DNA of 64,000 nucleotides from Calonectria ilicicola (GCA_020809705.1 CP085826.1:310001-374000); one strand, 5' to 3'; shown: positions 35,918 through 47,700, counted from the first letter of the stretch. Numbers and translations are program-made. Notes: generated from the sequence alone by a model not told the origin.

Positions 35918-36697
35918 CTTGACTAGTGAATATGCTACCCACGAATTCTACTAAGAATGATGCGCGAATCTGCCACTATTATTGAACCCGTTGGAATCGT
36001 TCCAAATTCTTTTCAATCATCTTCTCACGGGTCAGGTCTACAGAATTCGATCTACTAGGGACAAATTACCCCAAAAACCCCGACTTCCGTCTGGATTCTC
36101 AATCTGCGTTTGGCAGAATACTGATCGGTCAGATTCTAATGACCGAAATGCAAGACTCCTCAAATTATCGGGCTTCGGGTTTGAAAATAGTGACCGTTCG
36201 GGACCGAAGCCCGTTGTGGGGACATGGCCCAAAGTTAAAGATTTTGCCCTGAAACCCACAGATTGAGCCTCTGCATGTTTATCAGCTTATCGTACGACTT
36301 ATCGAAAGGCCAAGATCACAAATCTAAGACCCAAATCATTGGCTGGACTTTGGAATTTGAGAAATGTCCGAACGAGTCCGACTGTTATTCGGGTACTGTA
36401 AGAATATCCTAGGTTAACTAGGAAGGTGAATATCCAGTGCCATTGTAATCTAGTAACCTGAAATGATACGCTAGCAGTTCCCTGTGGAGTCTGCACGGAT
36501 ACGAGATGCCGAATCAAGCCAGCGGCTATTGCCTTGTTGGGACGTCCGAATCCAGGGTATAGAAACCCCACGAAACGACTCCGATGTGTGTGTTTACAGC
36601 TTACTCAAGGCGTGGTCAGAATTACACGAAGAACCGGATCTGTCTTTTGTGACTCTTGATTTACCTCACTATCTATCCGAAAAATCTCACATTCAAA
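35918..36697. promoter_or_regulatory. Bidirectional promoter of the P450 and EthD genes, with an inverted repeat
   Basis: This 780-bp divergent region holds a perfect 10-bp inverted repeat: cgggcttcgg at 36169-36178 and ccgaagcccg at 36204-36213, with a 25-nt spacer. The left arm with its preceding t reads TCG-N5-CGG, which matches the AflR-type site TCGN5CGR. One such match is expected by chance in a region of this size, so binding is only suggested. Open frames here (36038-36266) are mirror images of the repeat and not genes. Confidence 0.5.
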
Positions 36698-37206
36698 ATG
36701 GCATCGGTTGCAGAAGTCCCTCTAGCCCCCCCTGCTAATGCAGACAACCAATTTCTTTGCTTGACAATCCTCGGATATCGTAAAGCAGATCTAAGCGAAG
36801 ACGACTATAGACATCACATGACAAAGATTTCTGCACCAATGACAAAGGACTTAATGGTCAAATACGGCGTAAAGCGATGGACCATGGTAAGCTCGTATTC
36901 TTTGCACATGCAATGCAAGACACTCACCAGCATGTGCAGATCCACAATACTTCCGAGACTCGCCAATTAATGAATAAGTTGATTGATCCACAGATGGCAA
37001 ATATAGCCGACTATGATTGTTTTAGTCAGGTGGTATTTAAGAGCGTCGACGACTACAAGAAGATGAAAGAAGATCCATGGTACAAAGAGCATCTAGTCGG
37101 GGACCATGAGAAATTTGCCGATACCAAAAGGAGTAAGATGACCATTGGGTGGATCACGGAATTTGTCCGAGATGGCAAAGCCGTAGATGGGATGTACGAT
37201 CCTTAA
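36698..37206 (+). CDS. EthD-domain protein, 151 aa, two exons
   Basis: Exon 1 (36698-36886) and exon 2 (36940-37206) join in phase over a 53-nt intron (gtaagc...gtgcag). The start ATG follows an A-rich context (caaaATGg). The sequence fits the EthD family of the dimeric alpha/beta-barrel fold: [43 protein letters not shown], then [34 protein letters not shown] and [10 protein letters not shown]. Such proteins often occur in fungal biosynthetic clusters as cyclases, decarboxylases or oxygenases acting on aromatic intermediates. The HH in RHHMTK and His in GDHEKF are candidate functional residues. It is convergent with the large NRPS gene (300 bp). Confidence 0.87.
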
Positions 37207-37506
37207 ACAACGAGCTTCTGCAGGAGCAAAATATTCATCTCATAACTGTTGATTCCTAAGGAATTACTTCCGTGAATGCCTATTAAAATGATCAATTAGT
37301 GATACAATATCTAAAAACCTTCGCATACAACTCATTAATTATCCTAGCATCATAAAATCTATGCTCGCAGCCAAAGGAAAACACTGCAGTATTGCGATAG
37401 CACAAGGTTAGAAAAGGATAAATTAGAAGGATACGCAGTAAACTCAAGAAGTATTGAATCTGAAGAATTAGCGATGAATCTTGCAATTGAATACTATTTG
37501 ATGTCT
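37207..37506. other. Convergent 3' intergenic region
   Basis: About 300 bp lie between the ends of the EthD gene (plus) and the large synthetase gene (minus). The region is A+T-rich, and no gene is seen. Confidence 0.5.
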
Positions 37507-40500
37507 CTAGACTGCTAAGCACTGCTGCGTGGATTCAACATTCAATCCCCCACGTATCTTGGTACGATTGAATACCCTGACTGCCCATGTTGATTCTGTC
37601 TTCGAAAAACATCCTATGTCTGCCATGTAACGAATATTCTTCTGTACAACACATGAGGACTCTTCTTCCATTCTTTGACGCCATTTTTGATTGACTGAAT
37701 GCGGAGCTGCTGATCCCAGAACCTTTGATGACGATTCTATCATGTGCAATATTTCTTGACAGGGGTGACTCTCAACACTGTCGAGATCGTATGTTGAGAT
37801 CTTCGCTTTGAGGCGTTGTAACCAGGCCGAGTACTCAAGGCATTCTAACTGACCTCCCAATTCCTGATTGACAGTCTGCCAAAACTTGTCGACGGAGATA
37901 CCATTGTCGACTCTTGTCTCAAAAACTCTAGGGGGGGCTGAAAGCGTCTCAATAACCATTTTTGCAAACCGGTCAGCACCGCATAAGTATACCCAATCAC
38001 CTCGACATTCCCGGGGAAATGCTCGAATAGAGTAGCATCCTCTAACCACCCGCCAGATAAAATCATCAATGTTTGGCACACCATCCATCGAAGATCCAAT
38101 AATCAGGGCGGGACGGATTACTGCAAGCTTTGCCGCCAGAGAAGGGTTTCGAGCCGCTGCCTGCTGGATAATTGCACTGGTGATCATCTTTGTCTGTCCA
38201 TATGCGTTTGACTTTGAAAAAGCTTCTTTCAAGCCGTGCATCTCCAGAACAGCTTCTTTTGCTTCATCAGGATCCCATTGGGGCCCTCCAGACACATACA
38301 CCAAGCGCTTGATGGTTGGAGAGTCCCTAACGCACTCAACAAGTTTAAGAGCCGCATCCACGTTAACCTTTTTAAGCGTTTGAAACCCTTCGAACCAATC
38401 CACAGCTGCACCATTGTGTATAATTGCATCTATATGAGTGGAAAAGTCTCCGTGCCCCCTGAGCTGTAGCCATTGTAGTGAAGAGAGCCCTAAATGAGCA
38501 CGGCTCAGGTCTCCAGGCCAGATTTCGATTCTGTTGGCGAACGCATTTTCCCATGAGCTGAGTAGCCGAAGTTTTTCAACAAGACGCTTTTTGCCAATCA
38601 ATGGGTCGGCACAGCGCATTAGTACCACCACGTTGGTGGATGAAAATTCGTGCAAAAGAGCAGTCAATATGTGTAGACCAACGAGACTACTACCTCCCGT
38701 CAGAAGTACCTTACGTGGGGGGTCTGATGACAGATTCTTGAGACAAAGCTGGTCCACAGCCTTTGAAATGATGTCTTGAATGCCTTCGTGATCTTCCCTC
38801 AATCCATTTTCTAGTGCAGCTTGTCCTTCTTTCCTGTGGAGGTGGCACACGAGTTCATAGATCGTCCCAAGCCTCAATAGCGTCTGCATGCTTATCTCAG
38901 CCTGGTATGTCTTGTTCACCCATCGAAGAAGAGGAACTATTGTAAGTGAATCTAGACCTATGCGAGAAAATGAATCACGAATCGAGATTGATCCTTGAGA
39001 ATTTGCTGATCTCCAGGAGAGCAGATATCGAACTTGCTCGACAACTGGAGACCATAAAGCCTCTGGTAAATCTGCCATTGGCGCTGTCGAATGGGATTCC
39101 TTGTGTCGCTGATATACCTTCAAGGACTTGAGTTCTTCGGTCGAAATCTTCTCGAGCCATTGTCGCATTCTTCCACGGTCAAGTTTCCCAGAGGACATGA
39201 GCAACGAATTATCCGCCAATAAATACACTGTGGGCACCATGTGCTGAGGAAGAAACTCTGACGCTTTCTTGGCTGTTGTTTCCATCCACGATGCCGTCTT
39301 GTCAGATAATTTGTGCGTACCATTTAATGACGCTTGGGGTGGTTCAAGAACGGCGACTAACTCAGATGCAAATACACCAGTTGACGGAAAACACACGACA
39401 GCCTGATCAACAAACTGATCTTCCTGTAGTATATGCTCAATTCCCTCGGGTTCAACTCTCTGACCTCTGATTTTTATTTGGTTGTCTCTCCTTCCAAGGA
39501 AGACCAGACTTCCTTCCTCGTTAAACTTGACTAGGTCTCCGGTGAGATACGTCGGAAAATCACATTCAACGTTATAAGTCTCCAGCCAGGGTGCCCTTGG
39601 GAGAAAGGAGGCCTTGGACTTCTCTAGGCTGTTGATATAACCGCTGGCAATAGCAGGACCTTGAATCGCCAGTTCTCCCACAGCCCCTAATGGCATGAGA
39701 TGTTTGTAATTTTTCGGGTCCACGACCCAGGTATTGCAGCCAATTCCTTTTCCAATAACTAATGGGGACATTGTCTCCTGTACATGGTCCACAAATGTGC
39801 ACTGCACGCAGCATTCTGTCGGGCCATATGTATTCTGAAGGTTGAAACGATTGGCCCAGGTTTGGATGTGGTGACTGTGCATTGCCTCACCTCCAAGACG
39901 AAGCACGTCTAGCTTGGGGACATCATCTGGCTGAATCATTCTGGCTACCGAAGGCGTCAAGTCAATTGTATTTACTGAGAACTCATTAATGTTCTCAGAA
40001 ATTCGCGTCAACCTATCTTCGTCCTTTGGGACACAAATGCACCCTCCGGTCAATAGTGTGGCGAAAATATCGGCGATGCATGTATCAAAGCTGTAGCTAG
40101 CGAATTGCAAAATGCGGGATTCTCTGCGATAGAGCCCGACATTGCACTGCGCCTCGAGTCCGCTGGTGACTTGTTTATGCAGTAAAAGGACTCCTTTTGG
40201 CGATCCAGTAGATCCAGAGGTAAAAATGCAGTACGCTGGTGTTTCCGGCGAGCTCTGGGTATGCATTGGGGATTCCGGGAGGGATGACTTTGGGTCTATG
40301 ATATTCTCCAAGTCTATTAATTGGCAATCAATATGTTCCACGTAGCGTCTAGTAGCAGGAGAGCAAATTATTTTATCGGCTTTCACAGCATCAATCATGT
40401 ACTTAATCCTCTGGGCGGGCAAAGTCGGATCAATGAGCAGGAAACCGTGGCCTGCTGAAAGCACTGTCAACATGGCAACGACAGCGGTTGCAGACTTTTC

Positions 40501-43500
40501 ATAGCATATCGGCACAATCTTGGCCGGGCTGCATCCGATGTGTTGCGAAAAATATGTAGCAAGTGCTCTCACGCGGCCAATGAGCTCAGTGTAAGTATAT
40601 CTCACGTCCCATCCACAAAGAGCTTCTGCAGTCTCCCAGGCTTTTGCTTTAGCAAATATGCGCTCATGGAGGCATTCTTCATGTTCAATCAGATCACTGC
40701 AACTGAATTGAAGGACTTCTGTCACGCTTTCATGATCGACCAAATTCAAGTCGCTGATGGTCAATGACGGATCTGCACCGTATTCAATTTGCTTCAGTAG
40801 CTGTTCGAATTGTTTGGCCATCATCTGTACATTCCACGAAGAAAATACCACAGGATCATATATCATCTTCACTTTGATTCCATCTGAATGTGGGAAGCAT
40901 TCGAAGACGAGTGGATAATCCAAATAGTGATCAGAGGCGTCGCTTTTGATTTCGATAATGCGCTGAGAGCCATCATCAACTTCGTGTTCCAAGTCCGACT
41001 GGACGATCAAAAGCGTGGTGAATGAGGCAGCAGATGTAGAACCCGGGCCAATCAGCTTCATATTCTGCAAGCCGTAGTGCTCATAGTCAGACATGAGAGC
41101 TGCTTTGGTCTGCACGTTTTGAAGGAACTCGTGGATTTTCAAGCGACCATCAAGCTGAATTCTCACTGGTACGGTTGCGATGGTTGGCCCGACTACCATC
41201 TCAGATTCCGGACAATTCCGCAACGCTCTTCCATGAACAGTCATTCCGAAGATGATATCTGATTCGCCATGCATTTTTGACATCATGATGGCAAGAGCAC
41301 CTTGAATGGATGTAGCCTGTGTCGTCTTTGAACTTCGTCTATGAATTGAGCAGTCAAAGTCAATTGAAGTGGAAGCTCGGCAAACTTGATGATTAAGGGG
41401 AAGCTGTGGGAAGACACTCCCGCTGAAGGATTCTAATCTGGATTGCCAGAAATCTTTTGCTTGCTCTGATTGTTCTTGCTGAGTTACGATTCCAGCAAAT
41501 TTAGAGAATGGCGTAGTTATTGTAGTTCCAAGCCTATTGTATTCTTTTTGAAGCATTTTGAGGATGATTGCGGTCGACGTTCGATCATAAACTGCATGAT
41601 GTACCTGCCAACGCCATAGCAGTCCATCACCTTCCCGCGTGGTATCTAGACAATGTAAAAACAATGGCGTCCCGCATGCCATTGAAGGTACATCTGAGAA
41701 CTTGTCCAGTGGGGGGAAGTTGCTTTTGTCAAAACGTATCGTGGCATTGTACAACACTCCGCTCTCGTGTCGTACAATTCGGCTCCTCAGAATGGCAACG
41801 TCGTTCACCACTCGTTCCCAAGCATGGATGAAATCTGTCTTTCTCCAGGAACTAGGAAGCTGGAAAGTGTGCTCTGCAATGTAGGCACCCTCTTGCATTT
41901 CACTAAGAGTCATAAGTCCGGCTTGCATTGCTGTACATGGATAGACGTCCTCAATCATCTGCTCGCTGATCCCACACTGCTTAGCCGCCATCTCATGAAG
42001 CTCACCAACTGCAATTTCAGACCCATTGACAGGGTTCTGTGGTAGTTGTTGAGATTCCTCATTCTGAGACATGACGTGTTCAGCAATGAAACCCACCATT
42101 TCTCCCACTGTAGGATGGATAAAGAAGCTTGAGATGCACAGTGGAATGCTGATTTCACCCAACGCTTTACATGCTCTCATAGCATCTATTGAATTACCCC
42201 CCAGGAGAAAAAAGTTTGAAGAAGATTTGATATCATCTGCTTTCAATCCCAGAACATTGGCCCATACAGTGGATACCTTCCTTGTGAGGGTCATGTCGCA
42301 TTCTTCGAGTCGGTCTTCACGCCGAGGTCGTAAGTCGATTAATTCGGTAATGGCTCGCTGTTCCACCATTTGAATCAGATTTTTGCGATCCAGTTTTCCG
42401 TTGTGTAGTCTGAGTAGCTTTTTGACTTCTAGGCCTCCAATGGGGATCATATATGATGGAAGGGTCTCGATAAGACGGTCAAATGCACACGTTAAGCGCG
42501 ACTGATCAATATTCCTGTTGGAATCGTCGGGGTCAAGGACCATCAGCGCGACAAGCGCAGGCCCACCTGAACTCCCTTTCAACGTAGCTGCAGTGACTGC
42601 TAATTCCTTGACTCCTGTGAGAGTTGGCCATAGTTTGTTTTCGACTTCTTGTGGCTCGAATCGCTGACCAGAAATTTTCAGCTGAGCGTCAATCCGTCCC
42701 CGATGAGAAAATGCGCCATTCCGACTATCTTGTTCAAAGAAGTCTCCAGATGATACAACGACACAACCATTCAGTCCACGGTCAGGCTCGCACACTTTCC
42801 CGTCGACCAAGTAGCCTTTGAAATTGGAATAGCTTTCGATCATGAGCTGGCCGACTTGACCAGGTCCCATTTTGCGACCATTGTCATCAACGATATAGCA
42901 ATGGCAGCATGAAAGAGCGTGTCCAACATTCAGGCTGCACCTGCCATGTTCGGTTATCTTTCCAGCCAACACCATCAGAGTCTCGGATGAGCCATAATTC
43001 CAATAAAGAGACACTTGAGAGCTCCAAGCACGGGCGACATCTGGCTGCATTGGCTCTCCAGCAAGGACGATGCTGGTCAATGACGTAACCGCTCTTGGAT
43101 CCATGATTCGCAACACGGAAGGTGGCATCGTCGTACGGGTAGCTTTGAAACGTCGGATTGTATCCTCCAACCCTTGGGATTTCTCAGCTTCTGTTGGGAT
43201 ACAAAGACAAGCACCAGCGGCCAGGGTTGAAAGAGTGTCGATAACATTGACTGCCCAGCCAAACGATGGAAACAGAAGGTTGCGCTCATCCGGAGTTATG
43301 CTCAAGCCCTTTCCCACAGCAAGAGCCATAGTGCTGAGACTCGCATGGGAGTGAACCACGCCTTTCGGTACTCCAGTACTACCAGAAGTAAACACAATAA
43401 CAGCTGGCGCCTGTGGATCAACTATTGTAATCAAATCTGCATCAGGAGCGTCGTCTTCCCTCGATGCCAAGTTTAGGTCAAGACCAATACTCTGCACATT

Positions 43501-43935
43501 TGACAGACAGACTTGCTTTGAAAGTGCGGTCAAGGCAACCAAGTGTGTCAAACCGCCTATCTGAACGATTTCTTTCAGCCGAAACTCAGGCAGCGAGGCA
43601 CTAAGAGGGACAGCGACGGCCCCAATCTGGAGCACAGCAAGCAAAGCCACAATCGAAGCGGGAGATGATTCCGATACTATGGCTACTCTTGATCCTTTGG
43701 TGACACCTTGACGAGAAAGTTTCTTGGCATTGATCATCGCCAGGCTCAAGAGACTCGAGAAGTCGTAAATAGCTGAGCTGGAAACAATGCAGATGCCCGA
43801 TGGCTTCAGGCGTGCTTGGGTCTCCAGAAGCGATGAAACGAGTACATCTTGGCGAAATAATCCATCATCCACAGGGATGCCTTCTTCTTGTTTCTGTTCG
43901 CGATCGCGGTCTGGTCCACTTATGACACTGCCCAT
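37507..43935 (-). CDS. Dimodular nonribosomal peptide synthetase, A-T-C-A-T-R, 2142 aa
   Basis: An intron-less synthetase. The ATG at 43935 is chosen; the frame extends only seven codons further, without ATG. Approximate domains: A1 25-530 (A3 FTSGSTGVPKGV, A5 YWNYGSSE, A8 GRIDAQLKISGQRFEP, A10 NGKLDRK); T1 around S582 (LLGGNSI); C 660-1070 with active HHAVYD at H779-D784; A2 1090-1590 (FTSGSTGSPKGV, TYGPTE, YLTGDL, GRRDNQIKIRGQRVEP, SGKLDR); T2 around S1663 (GLDSLT); thioester reductase R from about 1740 with KVLLTGGSSLVG, YVSG and catalytic Y1912/K1916 (AYGQTK). It should join two acyl units and release the product by NAD(P)H reduction. My hand-read specificity residues are A1 = A,V,I,T,V,A,N,M,V,K and A2 = D,T,A,D,R,G,T,V,Q,K. 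A1 lacks the Asp that binds an alpha-amino group. There is no methylation or epimerisation domain. Confidence 0.95.
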   Translation of the reverse strand: MGSVISGPDRDREQKQEEGIPVDDGLFRQDVLVSSLLETQARLKPSGICIVSSSAIYDFSSLLSLAMINAKKLSRQGVTKGSRVAIVSESSPASIVALLAVLQIGAVAVPLSASLPEFRLKEIVQIGGLTHLVALTALSKQVCLSNVQSIGLDLNLASREDDAPDADLITIVDPQAPAVIVFTSGSTGVPKGVVHSHASLSTMALAVGKGLSITPDERNLLFPSFGWAVNVIDTLSTLAAGACLCIPTEAEKSQGLEDTIRRFKATRTTMPPSVLRIMDPRAVTSLTSIVLAGEPMQPDVARAWSSQVSLYWNYGSSETLMVLAGKITEHGRCSLNVGHALSCCHCYIVDDNGRKMGPGQVGQLMIESYSNFKGYLVDGKVCEPDRGLNGCVVVSSGDFFEQDSRNGAFSHRGRIDAQLKISGQRFEPQEVENKLWPTLTGVKELAVTAATLKGSSGGPALVALMVLDPDDSNRNIDQSRLTCAFDRLIETLPSYMIPIGGLEVKKLLRLHNGKLDRKNLIQMVEQRAITELIDLRPRREDRLEECDMTLTRKVSTVWANVLGLKADDIKSSSNFFLLGGNSIDAMRACKALGEISIPLCISSFFIHPTVGEMVGFIAEHVMSQNEESQQLPQNPVNGSEIAVGELHEMAAKQCGISEQMIEDVYPCTAMQAGLMTLSEMQEGAYIAEHTFQLPSSWRKTDFIHAWERVVNDVAILRSRIVRHESGVLYNATIRFDKSNFPPLDKFSDVPSMACGTPLFLHCLDTTREGDGLLWRWQVHHAVYDRTSTAIILKMLQKEYNRLGTTITTPFSKFAGIVTQQEQSEQAKDFWQSRLESFSGSVFPQLPLNHQVCRASTSIDFDCSIHRRSSKTTQATSIQGALAIMMSKMHGESDIIFGMTVHGRALRNCPESEMVVGPTIATVPVRIQLDGRLKIHEFLQNVQTKAALMSDYEHYGLQNMKLIGPGSTSAASFTTLLIVQSDLEHEVDDGSQRIIEIKSDASDHYLDYPLVFECFPHSDGIKVKMIYDPVVFSSWNVQMMAKQFEQLLKQIEYGADPSLTISDLNLVDHESVTEVLQFSCSDLIEHEECLHERIFAKAKAWETAEALCGWDVRYTYTELIGRVRALATYFSQHIGCSPAKIVPICYEKSATAVVAMLTVLSAGHGFLLIDPTLPAQRIKYMIDAVKADKIICSPATRRYVEHIDCQLIDLENIIDPKSSLPESPMHTQSSPETPAYCIFTSGSTGSPKGVLLLHKQVTSGLEAQCNVGLYRRESRILQFASYSFDTCIADIFATLLTGGCICVPKDEDRLTRISENINEFSVNTIDLTPSVARMIQPDDVPKLDVLRLGGEAMHSHHIQTWANRFNLQNTYGPTECCVQCTFVDHVQETMSPLVIGKGIGCNTWVVDPKNYKHLMPLGAVGELAIQGPAIASGYINSLEKSKASFLPRAPWLETYNVECDFPTYLTGDLVKFNEEGSLVFLGRRDNQIKIRGQRVEPEGIEHILQEDQFVDQAVVCFPSTGVFASELVAVLEPPQASLNGTHKLSDKTASWMETTAKKASEFLPQHMVPTVYLLADNSLLMSSGKLDRGRMRQWLEKISTEELKSLKVYQRHKESHSTAPMADLPEALWSPVVEQVRYLLSWRSANSQGSISIRDSFSRIGLDSLTIVPLLRWVNKTYQAEISMQTLLRLGTIYELVCHLHRKEGQAALENGLREDHEGIQDIISKAVDQLCLKNLSSDPPRKVLLTGGSSLVGLHILTALLHEFSSTNVVVLMRCADPLIGKKRLVEKLRLLSSWENAFANRIEIWPGDLSRAHLGLSSLQWLQLRGHGDFSTHIDAIIHNGAAVDWFEGFQTLKKVNVDAALKLVECVRDSPTIKRLVYVSGGPQWDPDEAKEAVLEMHGLKEAFSKSNAYGQTKMITSAIIQQAAARNPSLAAKLAVIRPALIIGSSMDGVPNIDDFIWRVVRGCYSIRAFPRECRGDWVYLCGADRFAKMVIETLSAPPRVFETRVDNGISVDKFWQTVNQELGGQLECLEYSAWLQRLKAKISTYDLDSVESHPCQEILHMIESSSKVLGSAAPHSVNQKWRQRMEEESSCVVQKNIRYMADIGCFSKTESTWAVRVFNRTKIRGGLNVESTQQCLAV

Positions 43936-44709
43936 TGTAATAAATTGGAGGAACAATTATCGACTTTTTTTTTTCTCTTATTCTTAGTTTTTTTCTTCAA
44001 ACGAAAATATCTTTCAGGCATGAATCAGCGTATAGAAATTTTTCAGAGTAGATAACATGCCTATCTCAGTTATGAAAGATAAGTGCACATCTTCCCACAA
44101 GCTTATGCATGTATGGAATGCATGCTGCAAAACACCACTATGCAAAGGCAGCGACTCGGATTTCCGTCATTATGGGCGGGCAACTTTTAGAAATTGCCTT
44201 TTTCGGACGTTTTACAAGCGGGCGAATGGGATAGATTGCGCTTCACGACACATGTTGTTGAAATTGTTTACGGGCCGATGGTTGCTGGAACGGGTTAACG
44301 TAGATGCTCGGGTTTCGGGTTTGCGGAAACGGGGATCATAGATGCCATCCCCACCCGCGTCAGCAACGCTGTCGCCGTCTTTCTTTCTCGATTCGTATGT
44401 TTGTCGGTCTTTTGGCTAATTCAGTTCTATCTATCAAATTCTGAGAAGCGAAACCCCAATGGCTTTGCAGGGAGAGGGGCGTAGATTCCCAATGCATCTC
44501 TCACCAAAGGCGGAGTTCGGAGGTGACTGAGCTTAGGTGATACCTTAGGAAACAATGGTCTCTAGGCTCTCAAAATTTGACCTAGGGTTGCATCAAATGG
44601 TTAGAATAATGTTGCACGCCTCTCATTTCTTAATATTAAAGTGAAATGTTTGCGCAATGGTCTATCTCCGCTGATACATCATGACACACATTGCGTCTTC
44701 ATCTTGAAC
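43936..44709. promoter_or_regulatory. Bidirectional promoter between the two synthetase genes
   Basis: The two NRPS genes are divergent with 774 bp between their chosen start codons, which favours co-expression. A pyrimidine-rich tract (about 43960-43995) lies just upstream of the large synthetase ATG. No defined regulatory site can be claimed. Confidence 0.5.
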
Positions 44710-47700
44710 ATGTCTTTTCAAAGTCTACAGGAGCTGTTTGCGCCAGAGGATTTCCATGTCTTTGATCACGACATCATGGGTTTCGATGTTGGTGATGTTG
44801 AACGTCGAGCTTCTGCCGAAAAGGTCCAAGCATGGCACGTCTTCAGTGCAGCTTGGTCCATTGTTTGGACACGTCATACCTCACAGAATTCGCTAGATTT
44901 TCTAGCGACTGACGTGTCAATGCAAAAGACTGCAAATGGTTGGGTCTCTAGTTCTTCCACCAGCGTTCATGCCTCTGTCGATGAGGAAAGCACCTTTTCT
45001 GAATTACTTCATAAGGCTATTGAGTTCTCCGTTCCGACCGATCAATTAGCCCGCATTCCATCATCATCAGCTGTAGTTATTTACCCTTTTACGGGTTCTT
45101 CTGGAAGCCAAGAGCTACCGCGGCCTCCTTCAACTCAATCTGCAGTTACGGTTCAGTTATTTTCCAAGGGACGGAAGAGGATCCAGACAAGATGCCGCTA
45201 TCACAATCAACTACCGGGTCATTTTGTCGAAAAAGTCATGCAACATTTCCTTCACCTACTACGCAACATAACAAACCATGCATCTTGGTCGTCGCTCCGC
45301 ATTACCGACATATCAATGATCTCTCTCCAAGAGGAGATGCAACTTCGCCACGACTGCCTTCCCCCGCGCAATCTTGCCGAAATGGAAGTTGGATCTGTTC
45401 ACCAACTTTTCCGCCGCCAAGCCCAGAAAACACCTAATAATCCCGCACTTGAGGGTATTGGCGGCAAAGTGTTGTCATATCTAGAGCTGGACCTCATGTC
45501 CGACTTGATGGCAGAGGATTTGCACCAGAGACTATTCAACATCAGCCCACCTCAGCTTGACACTGGCCTAGCAGTAAATAGTGTTGTTGTAGTGGGGATC
45601 ATGTTGCAAAGGTCAACATCCATTGTGATTGCAATATTGTCTTGCTGGAAGGCTGGTTATGGAGTTGTCCTTGTTGATCCCAGCCAGCCTGACTCAAGGA
45701 ATCGCTACATCATAGAAGATTGCAGGTGCCCTCTCTTGATAGTGGACGAGTCCTGGGACGGCTTTGTTGGGAAAGAAGTTGCGTGGAGGTTCAACTTCAA
45801 TGCTTTGAGGTACAGAGCCAATATAACTGACGACAACAAGATGTACCGGACATCGGAACCGGACCTTTCGAAAGACTTGTTCGGACCGGCTTGGATTCGA
45901 GTTACTTCAGGTTCTACTGGAAGGCCAAAGTGTACTTTACACAATCACGCTGCTTTTGGCTCTTCCATTGCCAGCTATTCCGGGAGAATACGTGCCTCCA
46001 AGACACTACTTTTCTTTAACCCCATCTCATCGGCTTCTGGGATTCCTATTTGGACTTTTCTCACAAACGGCGGATGCGTATGCATCCCATCCCAACAGGA
46101 AATATCCTCTGATCTCGCAGGTTGTATCAACCGCTACAATATAGACGACATCTGTATAACCCCTTCGGCGCTCTCTCTCATAAGCCCGGAGCAAGTTCCT
46201 GCATTGAAGAGCATATCACTAGCTGGTGAGGCAACTCCACGTTGCGTCGCAGAGACATGGAGCCAGCATGTGTCTTTATTAATCGGTTATGGTGCAACGG
46301 AAATGAATTCTCACTCGTTACCTTTCCATGATGAACTGTAAGTATACCTAGCAAGGGTTTCTTGTTACTGCAAACCAGGCTTATATTTATTTAGTACGGG
46401 AGCCCTACCTCCCGCTCATGCACTTCCGAATTCCGACTACTCTCTCTACATTCTTCGACCAGGCACCAACGATCTCTGTCCCCTTTACGTTCCCGGAGAG
46501 ATCTGCCTGAGCTCTACCTATATGAGCTCTGGATATATCAATATGCCTGAAGCCACCTCCAAGGTCTTTGTACGTCATCCATTTCCGGGTGATGCTGGAC
46601 ATGCCTACCTCTACCGAACTGGAGATTTGGGAATGTTTATTGGGACCCGTCGATTTGTCGTGCTCGGTCGAATAGATTTCCAGTTCAAAATCGACGGAAA
46701 TCGTATCCAACCAGAGGAGGTGGAATCCATAATCAACCAAATTCCCCAAGTATTGAGGAGCAAAGTCATCCTAGTCCAACCTTCAGTAGGACGCCCAGTT
46801 GCAACATGCTGTGTGATATTGAAAGAGACCCTTGCAAATGGTCTCGATCCACACAGCCGTTGGAACAATTTTATTTCTACCGCGGAAAAAGCCTGCGCCA
46901 GTCATTTACCAGCTTACATGATGCCTCAAAGATGGCTCCAGTTTGACAAATTCCCAGAAACTCCGACGGCAAAGACGGATGGCAAGGCTTTGGCCATAGA
47001 GGCAAAGAACATTATTGATAACGAAGGCGTCAGTGTGTTTTCCGACAACTATAATGACAAACATGCCCAAATATCCAAGAAAGGGAAGCTGTTCCTTGAT
47101 CTTGCCCTCGAAATACTGACTGGCTATGGTGCCGATGCATTGCCCCTTCAAGTACGTCAAAAGATGCAAGCCCAATCATTCATCTCCAACGGCGGTACCT
47201 CGTTATTGTCTCTACAACTCAGGTCGCTATTAAGGCAGAGCGGGATCGAGATCCCACTGTCCCGACTATACACACCCCAGACTCTAATAGACATGGCGTT
47301 GACGTTTCCTGCAGCAGAAGGAGAAGCAGACAAAATTGAAGAAAAGATGGCGGAGTTTCTTTCATCAGTAACCGAAGATTTGCTACCAAGAATATCGGCC
47401 GGTGTTCGACCAGATCTTGAAGGATATGAGGCTGTCTTCCCTACCACAATGCTTCAACGTGAGATGTTTGTGACAAGCGTGCTGGATCCTAGAATGTGGA
47501 TGTTTTACCAATTCTTCGATCTTTCCCAAGTCAATTGCACCATTTCTCAGCTCCATGCAGCAATTAGTCTTTTGGCTTCAGCAAAGCGGAATCTTCGCAC
47601 AGTCTTTTCACTGGTAGACGCACCCACCCTCGCAATGACGGTGGAGGATCCCGATACCGCGTTTAACCTGATCAGAGATGGAAAATTAGTCCAAGCAATC

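Noticed and set aside
36038..36266. Overlapping open frames on both strands (73 and 94 aa)
   Set aside because: They are near mirror images produced by the inverted repeat in a promoter region, with no start context or homology.
42071..42373. Plus-strand frames inside the large synthetase gene
   Set aside because: These are shadows of an unbroken 2142-codon gene with NRPS core motifs on the other strand.
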